Assembly: GCF_900141845.1 (NCBI RefSeq)
Contig: NZ_FQZB01000018.1
Coordinates: 1 to 64,000, forward strand
Reading direction: 5' to 3'
Length of the DNA: 64,000 nucleotides
DNA from: Clostridium cavendishii DSM 21758
GTDB taxonomy: Bacteria > Bacillota > Clostridia > Clostridiales > Clostridiaceae
This document shows, piece after piece, positions 8,412 through 18,061 of the stretch. Within the stretch, counting starts at the first letter, position 1, and every line of letters begins with the position of its first letter. The notes beneath the pieces are model-generated. The model saw nothing but the letters and a program-made list of their open reading frames with translations, had not been told where the DNA came from and did not search any database. The position numbers and the translations under genes were made by a program.

Positions 8412-11400
8412 ATGGACAAATGAACAATTAGCTGCAATTGAAACTAGAGGCTGTAACTTATTAGTTGCAGCAGCAGCAGGTTCAGGTAAGACTGCAGTTT
8501 TAGTTGAAAGAATAATAAGAATAATAACAGATGAAAATAATCCAGTTGATATAGATAGACTTTTAGTTGTTACGTTTACTTCTGCAGCAGCCTCTGAAAT
8601 GAGAGAAAGAATAGGAGATGCTATATCAAAGAATTTAGAAAAGAATCCTAATTCAAAAGTGCTTCAAAGACAGTTAGCACTTATAAATAGGTCTAATATA
8701 ACTACTATGCACTCTTTCTGTTTAGATGTCATAAAGAATAATTTTCACCTTATAGATTTAGATCCTAATTTTAGAATAGGTGATGCTACTGAATGTACTT
8801 TACTTAAAGCTGATATTTTAGATGATTTGTTTGAAGATGAATATAATAAATCAGAGAAAATGTTCTTAAGGCTAATAGAAGCTTTCGGTGGTAGTAAGGA
8901 TGATAATAAGATAAAAGATTTAATATTAGACTTATATAATTTTTCTATGAGTGGGCCTTTTCCTGAAGAATGGCTTATAGAAAAGGCCGAAGAATTAAAT
9001 ATAAATACTGTAGAAGATTTAGAGAAGACTAAATGGACAGAGGTTCTTAAGCAAAGTATAGAGATAGAAATTTATAGCTTTGCGAAAAATTTAGAAATAG
9101 CTTTAGATATATGTGAAAATACAGGTGGGTTAGAGCCTTATTGTGAGAATTTTAGAGATGATTTAAATCAAATAGAAAATATAAAAATTGCATTAGCTGG
9201 TTCTCTTAATGATATTTATAATTCTGTAGGGAGCTTTAATCCTTCTAAACTAAAAACAGTTAAAAAGAAAGAGGTAGAAGATTTAGAGGCTCAAGAAAAA
9301 GTTAAAGCTATTAGAGATGAAGTAAAGAAAAAAATAAAAGCTTTAAATGGAGATGTATTTTCTACATCTTTAGAAGAAGCAGTTCACGGAACTTTATATA
9401 TGTATCCTCAAATTAAATATTTAGTAGGTTTAGTTATTGAATTTAAGGCTAGATATGAAAGTAAGAAAAAAGAGAAAGGTATATTAGATTTTAATGATTT
9501 GGAACACAATTGTTTAAAAATACTTATAGATAGAGATGAAGAAAATCATATAATACCTTCTAAAGTTGCTATGACATTTAAAGAAAAATTTGAAGAGGTA
9601 TTAGTTGATGAATACCAAGATAGTAATAATGTTCAAGAAACAATAGTAAATATGGTTTCTAGGAAGCTTGATGATAGACCTAATGTATTTATGGTCGGAG
9701 ACGTTAAGCAAAGTATATATAGATTTAGACAAGCAAAGCCAGAACTTTTCCTAGATAAATATAATAGATATTCTCAAAATGATGGAGATATCAATAGAAA
9801 AATAATGTTATATAAAAACTTTAGAAGTCGTAGTGAGGTCATAGAAGGAGTAAACTATATTTTTAAAACTGTAATGTCTAAAACGGTTGGAGAACTTGAA
9901 TATGATGAAAGAGAAGAGCTTAATCTAGGAGCAGATTTTAAAAAAGTAGATTCTGATAATGTATTTATAACTTCAGATGAAGAAGGAAAGAAAATTCAGA
10001 CAGCTGGAGATGTAGAACTTCATATACTAGATAAAAATGGTGAAGAAGAGGCCAAGGAGTTAGACGGTGATGAAGTTAATGATGCTAATGAAGAAGAGGA
10101 ATTAGATGCTATACAACTTGAGGCTAGGATTGTAGCTAAAAGGATAAAGGAACTTACAAGTAGAGATAGTGATTCAGTTTATATGGTTTGGGATAAGGGG
10201 TTGGAAAAGTATAGAAGAGTTAAGTTTAAAGATATAGTTATACTTTTAAGAGCAACTAAAAACTGGTCAGAAATTTTTACTGAAGAGCTTGGATTAAAGG
10301 GTATACCAGTTTATGCTGATACAGGAACAGGATATTTTGAAACAACAGAGATAAGAACAATAATGAGTATACTTCATATAGTGGATAATCCTATGCAAGA
10401 TATTCATATACTAGCTACTTTACGTTCACCTATTTTCGATTTTTCAGTGGAAAATTTATCTGATCTAAGATTAATAGATAAGAAGAAATATTTTTATGAA
10501 ATTATAGTTAACATATGCAAAGGTGAATATGATGATATAGTTTCAGAAGAATTAAAAACAAAGAGTATTTATTTTAAAGAAGCTTTAGATAAATGGAGAG
10601 AAAAATCTCTATATACTCCTGTAGATGAATTTATATGGTATCTATATTCTGATACTTCATATTTAGGCTATGTGGCTGCTATGCCAAATGGTATTCAAAG
10701 ACAAGCAAATCTTAGAATATTATTTCAGAGAGCAAAACAATATGAGCAGACCAGTTTTAAGGGTTTATTTAACTTTATAAATTTTATTAATAAGCTTAAA
10801 AAGTCTTCTGGGGATTTAGGAAGTGCAAAAGTACTTGGAGAAAATGAAGATGTTGTAAGGATTATGAGTATTCACAAGAGTAAGGGATTGGAGTTTCCAG
10901 TTGTATTTTTATCAGGTTGTGGAAAGCAGTTTAATCTTATGGATTTAAATAATGACATACTTTATCATGAGGAGTTAGGTATAGGAACTGATTGTGTTGA
11001 TATAGAAAGAAGAATAAGGTATGGAACTCTAGCCAAACATGCTATAAAGAAAAAGTTTAAATTAGAAACACTTTCAGAAGAAATGAGAATACTTTATGTT
11101 GCTTTTACTAGAGCTAAGGAAAAGCTAATAATAACAGGAGCAACAACAAATTTAGAAAGGTCATGCAAAACTTGGAGTAGAGCTGCTAGTTTAGGAGATG
11201 AAACTATACCTCCATCAGAAGTATTAAAGGCTAAAAGCTATTTAGATTGGATAGGTATGTCTTTAGCTAAGCATACAAATGGTGAGGCTATAAGAGATAT
11301 TGGTGGTGTGGATATAAAATTGAATAATAAAAATTTATCCACATGGCTAATAAAATTTTGGAACAAATCTAATGTTTTTGTGGATGAAATCAAAGAAACT

Positions 11401-12177
11401 GTGGATGAAATTCAAAATAAAAAGTTATTAACAGAAGAAATAGCTGTGGATATAGATGAAGAAATAGAAAAAAGACTTAATTTTGAGTATAAATTTAAGG
11501 AATCTACAATGTTACCTTCAAATATTTCTGTATCAGACTTGAAGAAGGAAGCTTATGAAGAAAATGATGGAGAAACTTATAATTTATTTAGAGGAGAAAC
11601 TTTAAGAAAGCCAAGATTTCTTCAAGAAGAAAAAGGCTTATCATCAGCAGAAAGAGGAACAATAATTCATTTTATGATGCAAAAGGTAGATTTTGATAAG
11701 ATATCTAGTGTTAATGAAATAAAAATGCAAATTAATCAAATGATAGAATTTGAGCTTTTAACTGAAGAAGAGGCAAAAGTTATAAACCCTTGGAAAATTA
11801 AAAAGTTTTTCGAAAGTAACTTAGGAAAAAGATTGCTCAGAGCTCATAAGGAAGGAAAGGAGTTATACAGAGAATTACCTTTCTTTACTGAAATAGAGAG
11901 TACGAGAGTTAATAAGGAATTAAAAGATGAAATATATAAAGATGAAAAATTAAGACTTCAAGGGGTTATAGATTGTTTCTTTGAAGAAGATGATGGAATT
12001 GTGTTATTAGACTATAAAACAGATTATGTAGAGTTAGATAAGATAGAAGAAATTTTAGAAAAATACAAGATTCAGATAAACCTATATACGGAAACTATAG
12101 AAAAAATAACTGGCAAAAAGGTTAAAGAAAAGTGGTTGTATTTATTTTATATAGATAAAGATGTAATTTATGAATAA
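8401..12177 (+). CDS. addA: ATP-dependent helicase/nuclease subunit A (AddA)
   Basis: A 1258-residue UvrD-family helicase fused to a RecB-type nuclease, the motor subunit of AddAB. Walker A is AAAGSGKTAV (about 22-31) and Walker B is VDEYQDSN (about 403). Later helicase motifs include GDVKQSIYRFRQA, MSIHKSKGLEFPVV and LYVAFTRAKEKL. The nuclease motif is LLDYKTDYV near the C terminus. It starts inside the end of addB behind AGGAGGTAAAGAGG. An acidic stretch near residues 535-565, rich in Glu and Asp, is a likely flexible loop. It is the last gene of the operon and is followed by a hairpin terminator. Confidence 0.98.
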   Translation: MATRWTNEQLAAIETRGCNLLVAAAAGSGKTAVLVERIIRIITDENNPVDIDRLLVVTFTSAAASEMRERIGDAISKNLEKNPNSKVLQRQLALINRSNITTMHSFCLDVIKNNFHLIDLDPNFRIGDATECTLLKADILDDLFEDEYNKSEKMFLRLIEAFGGSKDDNKIKDLILDLYNFSMSGPFPEEWLIEKAEELNINTVEDLEKTKWTEVLKQSIEIEIYSFAKNLEIALDICENTGGLEPYCENFRDDLNQIENIKIALAGSLNDIYNSVGSFNPSKLKTVKKKEVEDLEAQEKVKAIRDEVKKKIKALNGDVFSTSLEEAVHGTLYMYPQIKYLVGLVIEFKARYESKKKEKGILDFNDLEHNCLKILIDRDEENHIIPSKVAMTFKEKFEEVLVDEYQDSNNVQETIVNMVSRKLDDRPNVFMVGDVKQSIYRFRQAKPELFLDKYNRYSQNDGDINRKIMLYKNFRSRSEVIEGVNYIFKTVMSKTVGELEYDEREELNLGADFKKVDSDNVFITSDEEGKKIQTAGDVELHILDKNGEEEAKELDGDEVNDANEEEELDAIQLEARIVAKRIKELTSRDSDSVYMVWDKGLEKYRRVKFKDIVILLRATKNWSEIFTEELGLKGIPVYADTGTGYFETTEIRTIMSILHIVDNPMQDIHILATLRSPIFDFSVENLSDLRLIDKKKYFYEIIVNICKGEYDDIVSEELKTKSIYFKEALDKWREKSLYTPVDEFIWYLYSDTSYLGYVAAMPNGIQRQANLRILFQRAKQYEQTSFKGLFNFINFINKLKKSSGDLGSAKVLGENEDVVRIMSIHKSKGLEFPVVFLSGCGKQFNLMDLNNDILYHEELGIGTDCVDIERRIRYGTLAKHAIKKKFKLETLSEEMRILYVAFTRAKEKLIITGATTNLERSCKTWSRAASLGDETIPPSEVLKAKSYLDWIGMSLAKHTNGEAIRDIGGVDIKLNNKNLSTWLIKFWNKSNVFVDEIKETVDEIQNKKLLTEEIAVDIDEEIEKRLNFEYKFKESTMLPSNISVSDLKKEAYEENDGETYNLFRGETLRKPRFLQEEKGLSSAERGTIIHFMMQKVDFDKISSVNEIKMQINQMIEFELLTEEEAKVINPWKIKKFFESNLGKRLLRAHKEGKELYRELPFFTEIESTRVNKELKDEIYKDEKLRLQGVIDCFFEEDDGIVLLDYKTDYVELDKIEEILEKYKIQINLYTETIEKITGKKVKEKWLYLFYIDKDVIYE

Positions 12178-12179
12178 TA

Positions 12180-12224
12180 AAAATAACTATTTCAATATAT
12201 AGGAATATTGGAATAGTTATTTTT
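12180..12224 (+). terminator. Terminator of addBA
   Basis: A long inverted repeat (AAATAACTATT paired with AATAGTTATTT plus inner pairs) is followed by TTTTT. The remaining bases to 12452 show no gene. Confidence 0.8.
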
Positions 12225-12452
12225 AATATACTATTAAAATGAGCAATTTGATAATAAACATATTATGTAATTAATGGATATAATTTTATATTTATATATA
12301 ATATTGAAATTCCAATTTACTATCCAATTTGTTAATTTAAAGTAATTTAAACATGGAATTTTTTACATATTAATAAATTTATAATATTATATGGAAATGT
12401 AGTAAAAAATTAAGTATGATTATAATATACGCATAAATAATTAGGGGGGATA

Positions 12453-13892
12453 ATGATGGAATCTGATATAAATGCTAAAGATATTTCTAAAGTTATAAAT
12501 GATATATTATTAGATAGGAAATATCTGGATAATATAAATTTAATTAAGAATATGCTTGATATATTATTTGATATAAAAAATATTTATGTATATATATCAG
12601 AAATAGAAACTAATAATGTTATCTACTCTAATAAAAGTTTAAGAGAAGCCTTTAATATAGATGAGGAAAAATTCAATGCTAATAACATATTTGATCAAAA
12701 AAGGGAAGATAAGTTGTTGGAAAATTATAATGGAGAGGCTATAGAATGTGAAATTTATGAAAGTAAAACAGATAGATATTTTCAAAGTATATCTAAATTA
12801 ATAATTTTCAATGAAAGAAAATATAAATTTGAAATTATACGAGAAATAACAGAACAGAAAAAAGTAGATCAATATCTCCTTTTTAAATTAGATTTTGAGT
12901 ACTGTTTAAAACATATTTTGGAATTATTTGTAGGTGTATATGATTTTGAAGATGCAGTAACTTTAGCCTTAAAAGAGATAGGTTTATTAGTCAGATGTGA
13001 TAGTGCATACGTTTTATTATATAATGATGAAAATAAAGAAGTAACTTACAAATATGAATGGGTTGATAAAAATAGAAATATAAAACCTAAAAAGAATAGT
13101 ACAGTAAAGGTTAGTGATATCACGTGGTGGGAAGATGGAGTTGAGAAGGAACAACTGATATTTCATAATAAAAATAAAGATGTTAATGATGAATCTATGG
13201 TAAAATCTTTAATTGGAGCACCTTTAATATTAGGTGAAAAATTTATGGGGGTCGTATGTATAGATGGAATAAGCTATGGAGATTGGTTTGATTTTGCTTT
13301 TGATGGAATAAAAATATTTTCAGAAATAATAGCAAATAGTTATGAAAAGCATTTATTTGAGCAAGAATTGAGAAGAAAATCATTTTTAGATGGTTTGACT
13401 AACATAAATAACAGAAGTTATTTTGAATTAAAAATGAAAGAGCTTAGCAATGTAAGTCCTGTAGGAATTTTAATTTGTGATTTAGATGGATTAAAATTAA
13501 TTAATGATAACTTAGGTCATAGTTTTGGTGATGAAGTATTAAGAAGCGTTTCAAATATATTAAAAAATAATATAGGTTATAATGATATATTATGTAGAAT
13601 TGGAGGAGATGAATTCGCAATAATACTACCACATAAGAATATAAATTATCTTAAGGACGTATATGAAAATATAAAGAGAAATATAGAGACTTATGTAAAA
13701 GTAAATAGTTATTTTCCTATTAGTTTATCAATAGGGTATAGTATAAAGGAATATCCTGATGAAAGTATAATGGACACCTTTAAAATGGCAGATAATCTAA
13801 TGTATAGTGAGAAATACAAGTTTAGGAAAGAAAAACTTAGAAATATAAATAAATATATAGAAATTAATTGGAAAAAGAATTGTATTAATTAA
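12453..13892 (+). CDS. GAF-GGDEF diguanylate cyclase
   Basis: Predicted to make cyclic di-GMP from two GTP. An N-terminal PAS-like segment (about 20-135) precedes a GAF domain (about 145-290) and a C-terminal GGDEF domain, with the intact signature GGDEF at residues 384-388. I see no signal peptide or membrane helix, so it is probably a cytosolic sensor. The position of the inhibitory I-site, normally RxxD five residues before the signature, reads GYND, so the Arg is missing and product inhibition through this site is unlikely. The start is preceded by GGGGGG at a suitable distance; an ATG one codon later is equally possible. It stands alone, with a hairpin after it. Confidence 0.92.
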   Translation: MMESDINAKDISKVINDILLDRKYLDNINLIKNMLDILFDIKNIYVYISEIETNNVIYSNKSLREAFNIDEEKFNANNIFDQKREDKLLENYNGEAIECEIYESKTDRYFQSISKLIIFNERKYKFEIIREITEQKKVDQYLLFKLDFEYCLKHILELFVGVYDFEDAVTLALKEIGLLVRCDSAYVLLYNDENKEVTYKYEWVDKNRNIKPKKNSTVKVSDITWWEDGVEKEQLIFHNKNKDVNDESMVKSLIGAPLILGEKFMGVVCIDGISYGDWFDFAFDGIKIFSEIIANSYEKHLFEQELRRKSFLDGLTNINNRSYFELKMKELSNVSPVGILICDLDGLKLINDNLGHSFGDEVLRSVSNILKNNIGYNDILCRIGGDEFAIILPHKNINYLKDVYENIKRNIETYVKVNSYFPISLSIGYSIKEYPDESIMDTFKMADNLMYSEKYKFRKEKLRNINKYIEINWKKNCIN

Positions 13893-13900
13893 TCAGCTAC

Positions 13901-13943
13901 AGGATTTATGGATAACTTATAAAAGTCTATAAATCCTTTAAAT
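13901..13943 (+). terminator. Probable terminator after the GGDEF gene
   Basis: AGGATTTAT and ATAAATCCT form a stem with a loop of about 20 bases, followed by TTTAAATTTAAAA. It is weaker than the other terminators here. Confidence 0.55.
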
Positions 13944-14034
13944 TTAAAAAAAAATATATACTCAGTATACAAATGAAAAAGAATAAAGGGTATAATAATA
14001 AAGAGTTTGAAATAGTGATAGGAGTGAGATTGCT

Positions 14035-15006
14035 TTGAGCATAGTGAATAAAAAAATAAGTGAATTTTCACAAGGTGATAAAATAGAAGGATTTTATTTA
14101 ATAAAATCAGTTGAATGTAAAACAGCAAATGCTAATGGAAAAAGATATTTAGATTTTACTTTAGGGGATAGTACTGGTGAGATAACTGCTAAAGTATGGG
14201 AAGTTAATAAATCAAATGAAAATGCATACAAAAAAAATACTATAATAAAAGTTAAAGGCTTAGTAAATGCATGGCAAAATGCATTGCAGCTTAAAATAGA
14301 AGATATGAGAAATATAGAAGATGAAGATAACATTAAAATTGAGGATTATGTACAATCTGCTCCTTATGATAGCGGATTTATGTTCGAATATATTAATGAT
14401 TATATAGAGGGTATAAAGTCAATAGATATAAAGAATATTGTTAATGAGATATTTAATGATAATAAAGAAAAACTTATGTATTATCCAGCGGCTAAAAAGA
14501 ATCATCATTCTATAAGAGGTGGGTTATTATATCATATAATGACGATGATAAGTGTAGCTGAAAAACTTTGTGAAATATATACATTTTTAAATAAGGATTT
14601 AGTATATGCAGGTGTTATATTACACGATTTAGCTAAGATTAAAGAAATGGATTCTAATGAACTAGGAATAGTTAATGAATATACATTAGAAGGAACACTT
14701 CTAGGTCATATAACTCAAGGAATTAAGGAGTTAGAAATAGTAGGTAAGAAGGTTAATGCTGATAAAGAGGTTATTATATTACTTCAACATATGATACTTT
14801 CACATCATTATGAACCGGAATATGGAAGTCCTATAAAACCGATGATACCAGAAGCTGAAATGCTACATTATCTAGATATTATGGATGCAAGAATGTATGA
14901 TATGCTAAAGATAACAAAGGAAACTCAAGTTGGCCAGTTTTCAGAAAGATTATGGTCTCTTGAAAATAGAAGAATTTATAAACATAAATTTAATGAAAAA
15001 ATTTAA
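14035..15006 (+). CDS. yhaM: YhaM-type 3'-5' exoribonuclease (OB fold plus HD domain)
   Basis: A 323-residue protein with an N-terminal OB-fold nucleic-acid-binding domain (about 12-100) and a C-terminal HD metal-dependent phosphohydrolase domain. The HD residues are visible as HHSIRGGLLYH near 156-166, HDLAK near 197 and HMILSHHYEPEYG near 250. This layout is that of the B. subtilis YhaM family, which trims RNA and DNA from the 3' end. Translation starts at TTG, with GGAGTGAG upstream; no ATG lies nearby in frame. It is monocistronic and is followed by a repeat copy and a terminator. Confidence 0.93.
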   Translation: MSIVNKKISEFSQGDKIEGFYLIKSVECKTANANGKRYLDFTLGDSTGEITAKVWEVNKSNENAYKKNTIIKVKGLVNAWQNALQLKIEDMRNIEDEDNIKIEDYVQSAPYDSGFMFEYINDYIEGIKSIDIKNIVNEIFNDNKEKLMYYPAAKKNHHSIRGGLLYHIMTMISVAEKLCEIYTFLNKDLVYAGVILHDLAKIKEMDSNELGIVNEYTLEGTLLGHITQGIKELEIVGKKVNADKEVIILLQHMILSHHYEPEYGSPIKPMIPEAEMLHYLDIMDARMYDMLKITKETQVGQFSERLWSLENRRIYKHKFNEKI

Positions 15007-15031
15007 AATTTAGAGTTTAGAATTTGATTTT

Positions 15032-15066
15032 GAATAACTAAATAAGAGATGTAGATTCTCACTTAA
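15032..15066 (-). repeat. Dispersed hairpin repeat, copy D (reverse orientation)
   Basis: Read on the minus strand it has the family signature AAGTGAGAATC, a small imperfect hairpin (CTACAT with ATTTAG), then TTATTC. Other copies are at 24527, 24605, 47419 and 53462. The second hairpin seen at 24563-24587 is absent here. It lies 25 bases after the yhaM stop codon. Confidence 0.55.
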
Positions 15067-15068
15067 AT

Positions 15069-15108
15069 GAGGCAATATAAAAATAAATTTTATATTGCCT
15101 TAATTTTT
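15069..15108 (+). terminator. Terminator downstream of yhaM
   Basis: AGGCAATATAAAA pairs with TTTTATATTGCCT and is followed by TAATTTTTATTT. The inverted repeat could also serve the convergent gene. Confidence 0.85.
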
Positions 15109-15222
15109 ATTTAAATAATAGAATTATAATTAAATAATCTAGATGTTTATTAAAATGCTCCAGGGGGATGGGGAATTCATGTAAAATTTAGGTTAAATAA
15201 TATAATTCTATATTTAAGTAAA

Positions 15223-16383
15223 CTAATTAATTATTACTTTTGTGTCCATTGGTATATTATCATGTAACCATTTTGAGTCTTCGGTTTTTAAGCGAATACA
15301 ACCATGAGAGGCTGCTTTTCCTAAGGTCTTATCTGTTATTTTTTGGTCTTTATTCATTGGATAGGAATGATATAAGTAATTATCCATGAAGCCAACCCAA
15401 TATTTAGCACCTTCGGAAATTGCTTCATTGAAAAACCAATCTCCTTTATTTTTTACACTAAAGCTACCCTTTGGCGTATCTTGACCTTTTATACCGGTAG
15501 AGCAAAGAAATTCTCTTGCAAGATTCCATTTGTTTTTGCTTCCAGTAAAAACATAAGTTTTTTGAGTAGCTATATTTGTAAATATAAGATATTTAGTATT
15601 ACTTTCTAAATCAAATTTATTAATATTATCTTTAGTCAAAACTGTAAGCGATGCCGCTGTAGCTTTAGCATCATTAGCAGCTTTTTGATTTGAGGCAGTC
15701 AAATATTCTTTTTTCTTTTCTTCATATTCTGATAATTTAGCCTTTAGGTCTTCGTCAGATTTTAGAAGGTTAAGTTTATCTTGAATTAAAGTTATTGCCT
15801 TAGAGTAATATTTATCATCAGCTAAAGAAGAAGCTTCAGCTAATACATCTTCTTTTATGAATGTTGTACATTTTTTTGCATAATCTAAGGATTTATTATA
15901 ATCAATATAAGCTTGTGAAACATCATTAAAAGATGATAATGCATCAGTATATTTTTTATCATTAAAATATTGAATACCTTTTTCAAAATTAGTTTTAGAT
16001 TTACTGAATAGAGGTAGTGAATTTTCTGTTTTTTTAATTTTATCAATAGAAACTTCATATCTGTCCATTTCACATAGAGTAGAAATTAAAAATTCTTCAG
16101 AAATATTTTTTTCTTGTAATTCTTTATTTAAATTATCTATGTGATTAGAAAAATATATGTTTAAATCCTTATTAAGTTTAAAATCCTTTAATAAATTAAA
16201 GTGTTTATAATTTAATAAGATTGAATTTGCTTTTACAAAATCGCCATTATCAAAATTATTTTTAAAGTTAGCTAAAAGCTTGTTGTAGGAAGTTATACAA
16301 AAGCATAAATAAGATAAAACTAATAGTATAGCTACTGAGATGCTTACAATAAGCTTCTTTTTTACTTTAAAGTTTTTAAACAT
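15223..16383 (-). CDS. Membrane-anchored L,D-transpeptidase (YkuD domain)
   Basis: A 386-residue protein predicted to form 3-3 (L,D) cross-links in peptidoglycan or to attach proteins to it. An N-terminal membrane segment (about 12-30) anchors it outside the cell. A helical, TPR-like region follows (about 35-240), and the C-terminal YkuD catalytic domain (about 255-386) carries HGCIRLK with the nucleophile Cys at about 362. The gene runs opposite to its neighbours and is monocistronic. The upstream ribosome binding site is GAAAGGAG, 6-7 bases before the ATG. The helical stretch is unusually long for this family and may sense or dock at the wall. Confidence 0.92.
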   Translation of the reverse strand: MFKNFKVKKKLIVSISVAILLVLSYLCFCITSYNKLLANFKNNFDNGDFVKANSILLNYKHFNLLKDFKLNKDLNIYFSNHIDNLNKELQEKNISEEFLISTLCEMDRYEVSIDKIKKTENSLPLFSKSKTNFEKGIQYFNDKKYTDALSSFNDVSQAYIDYNKSLDYAKKCTTFIKEDVLAEASSLADDKYYSKAITLIQDKLNLLKSDEDLKAKLSEYEEKKKEYLTASNQKAANDAKATAASLTVLTKDNINKFDLESNTKYLIFTNIATQKTYVFTGSKNKWNLAREFLCSTGIKGQDTPKGSFSVKNKGDWFFNEAISEGAKYWVGFMDNYLYHSYPMNKDQKITDKTLGKAASHGCIRLKTEDSKWLHDNIPMDTKVIIN

Positions 16384-16494
16384 TAATACACTCCTTTCAG
16401 AAATATATTTATATTGTAACCATATATGTAATTTTTATACATAAAATGTTTAAGTTAAAATTTTTTTATCTATGTAATATCTATTATTAAAATA

Positions 16495-16524
16495 TTGGTT
16501 ATTTTATGAATAACATAGTATAAT
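16495..16524 (+). promoter_or_regulatory. Likely promoter of pepT
   Basis: TTGGTT at 16495-16500 and TATAAT at 16519-16524, spacing 18. A perfect -10 box and a partial -35 box lie about 60 bases upstream of the start codon. Confidence 0.5.
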
Positions 16525-16585
16525 TTATGTATAATTCAAAATTTAACAATAAATTTTAACGAAAAAATATAAAGGAGAAGATAAA

Positions 16586-17812
16586 ATGATAACAGTAACT
16601 GAAAGATTTCTAAAATATGTAAAGATGAATACTAAATCTGATGAAGCAACAAGAGTTACTCCAAGCACAGAGGGACAATTAGAACTTGCTAAAGTCTTAG
16701 TTAATGAACTTAAAGAAATGGGATTAGAAGATGTAACATTAAGTGAACATGGATATGTTTATGCTACTCTTAAGGCTAATACTGATAAGAAAATACCGAC
16801 AATAGGATTTATAGCACATATGGATACTTCACCAGATTTAAGTGGAGAAAACGTTAACCCTAGAATAATAGAAAATTATGATGGTGGTGATATATTACTT
16901 AATGCTAAAACAAATTTAATTTTAGGACCAAGTGTATCACCTGAAATAGTTAATTATAAAGGAAATAATCTAATAGTAACTGACGGAACAACATTATTAG
17001 GTGCTGATGATAAAGCAGGAATAGCTGAGATAATAACAGCTATAGAGTATCTTATAAATCATAAAGAAATAGAACATGGAGATATAAAGATAGGCTTTAC
17101 TCCAGATGAAGAAATTGGAGAAGGTGCAGATCATTTTGATGTAGAATATTTTAATGCTGATTTTGCGTATACTATGGATGGTGGAGCTATAGGAGAATTA
17201 GAATATGAAAACTTTAATGCGTCAGGGGTTAAGGTTGAAATAAACGGAAGAAATGTTCACCCAGGTTATGCAAAAGATAAAATGGTAAATTCAATGTTTA
17301 TTGCAAATGAATTTATAAGTATGCTTCCAAGTGAAGAAGTTCCAGAAAGAACTTCAGGTTATGAAGGATTCTATCATCTAATAGGAATTAATGGATCAGT
17401 TGAAAATACAAGTTTAAATTATATAGTTAGAGATTTCACTGAGGAAGGTTATAAAGCTAGAAATGAAAAAATGTTAGAAATAACAGAAGCTTTAAATAAA
17501 AAGTATGGTGAAGGCATAGTAAATACAACCGTTAAAGAACAATATAAGAACATGAAGGAAAAGGTTGAACCTGAAATGCACATAGTTGATACTGCAGTTA
17601 AGGCTATGGAAGAAGCTGGAGTAGTGCCAAATATAAAGCCTATAAGAGGTGGTACTGATGGAGCTAGATTATCATTTATGGGACTTATAACTCCTAATAT
17701 ATTTGCTGGTGGTGAAAACTTCCACGGTAAATTTGAATATGTTCCTATAGAATCTATGGAAAAGGCTGTAGAAGTTATAGTAAATATAATAAAGTTGTAT
17801 GCAAGTAAATAG
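16586..17812 (+). CDS. pepT: Peptidase T (tripeptide aminopeptidase)
   Basis: Cytoplasmic zinc aminopeptidase of family M20B that releases the N-terminal residue from tripeptides. Its 408 residues match the family. Visible metal ligands are His78 and Asp80 in AHMDTSPD, Asp in LLGADDKAG, the catalytic and binding Glu pair in PDEEIGEG, and Asp in YTMDGG. The dimerisation region includes NVHPGYAKDKMVNS and the final His is in GGENFHGKFE. AAAGGAGAAG precedes the ATG. Single gene. Confidence 0.97.
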   Translation: MITVTERFLKYVKMNTKSDEATRVTPSTEGQLELAKVLVNELKEMGLEDVTLSEHGYVYATLKANTDKKIPTIGFIAHMDTSPDLSGENVNPRIIENYDGGDILLNAKTNLILGPSVSPEIVNYKGNNLIVTDGTTLLGADDKAGIAEIITAIEYLINHKEIEHGDIKIGFTPDEEIGEGADHFDVEYFNADFAYTMDGGAIGELEYENFNASGVKVEINGRNVHPGYAKDKMVNSMFIANEFISMLPSEEVPERTSGYEGFYHLIGINGSVENTSLNYIVRDFTEEGYKARNEKMLEITEALNKKYGEGIVNTTVKEQYKNMKEKVEPEMHIVDTAVKAMEEAGVVPNIKPIRGGTDGARLSFMGLITPNIFAGGENFHGKFEYVPIESMEKAVEVIVNIIKLYASK

Positions 17813-17854
17813 CTAATAATCAACTCTCAAATTTAATAATTAACTTTAAATATA

Positions 17855-17883
17855 TTGACACTAAAAGTAAAATAGCATAATAT
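17855..17883 (+). promoter_or_regulatory. Promoter of glnA
   Basis: TTGACA at 17855-17860 and TAATAT at 17878-17883 with a 17-base spacer. Transcription from about 17890 would include the leader hairpin at 17921-17960. Confidence 0.75.
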
Positions 17884-17920
17884 GAATATATAAGAAAAGT
17901 TAATAATTTTTGTGAACAAC

Positions 17921-17968
17921 GGCGTTCAATAGAGGGAGTGGTTTCCCTTTATTGAGCGTCTATTTTTT
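17921..17968 (+). promoter_or_regulatory. glnA leader terminator, probable ANTAR antitermination target
   Basis: A 17-bp stem (with three G-T pairs) and a six-base loop (GTGGTT) is followed by TATTTTTTT. It lies between the glnA promoter and gene, so it should end transcription early unless overcome. The gene after glnA encodes an ANTAR protein, a family that binds six-base-loop hairpins to prevent termination. I could not define with confidence the second ANTAR hairpin that is usually present. Confidence 0.72.
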
Positions 17969-18061
17969 TGATCAAGTTATATTAGAATTGTATTTTTAAA
18001 GTTGTTGTTCTGGTCAAACGATAGTTTTAAAGATAAGAAAATTAAGGAGGACTCAAAGCTT

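Noticed and set aside
13889..14128. Minus-strand frame of 79 codons between the GGDEF and yhaM genes
   Set aside because: Low-complexity Phe/Leu/Ile-rich translation, no ribosome binding site, overlaps yhaM.
15121..15222. G-rich tract AGGGGGATGGGG and flanking imperfect inverted repeat
   Set aside because: The G tract resembles a ribosome binding site but no ORF follows; the inverted repeat is AT-rich and imperfect, so no function can be supported.
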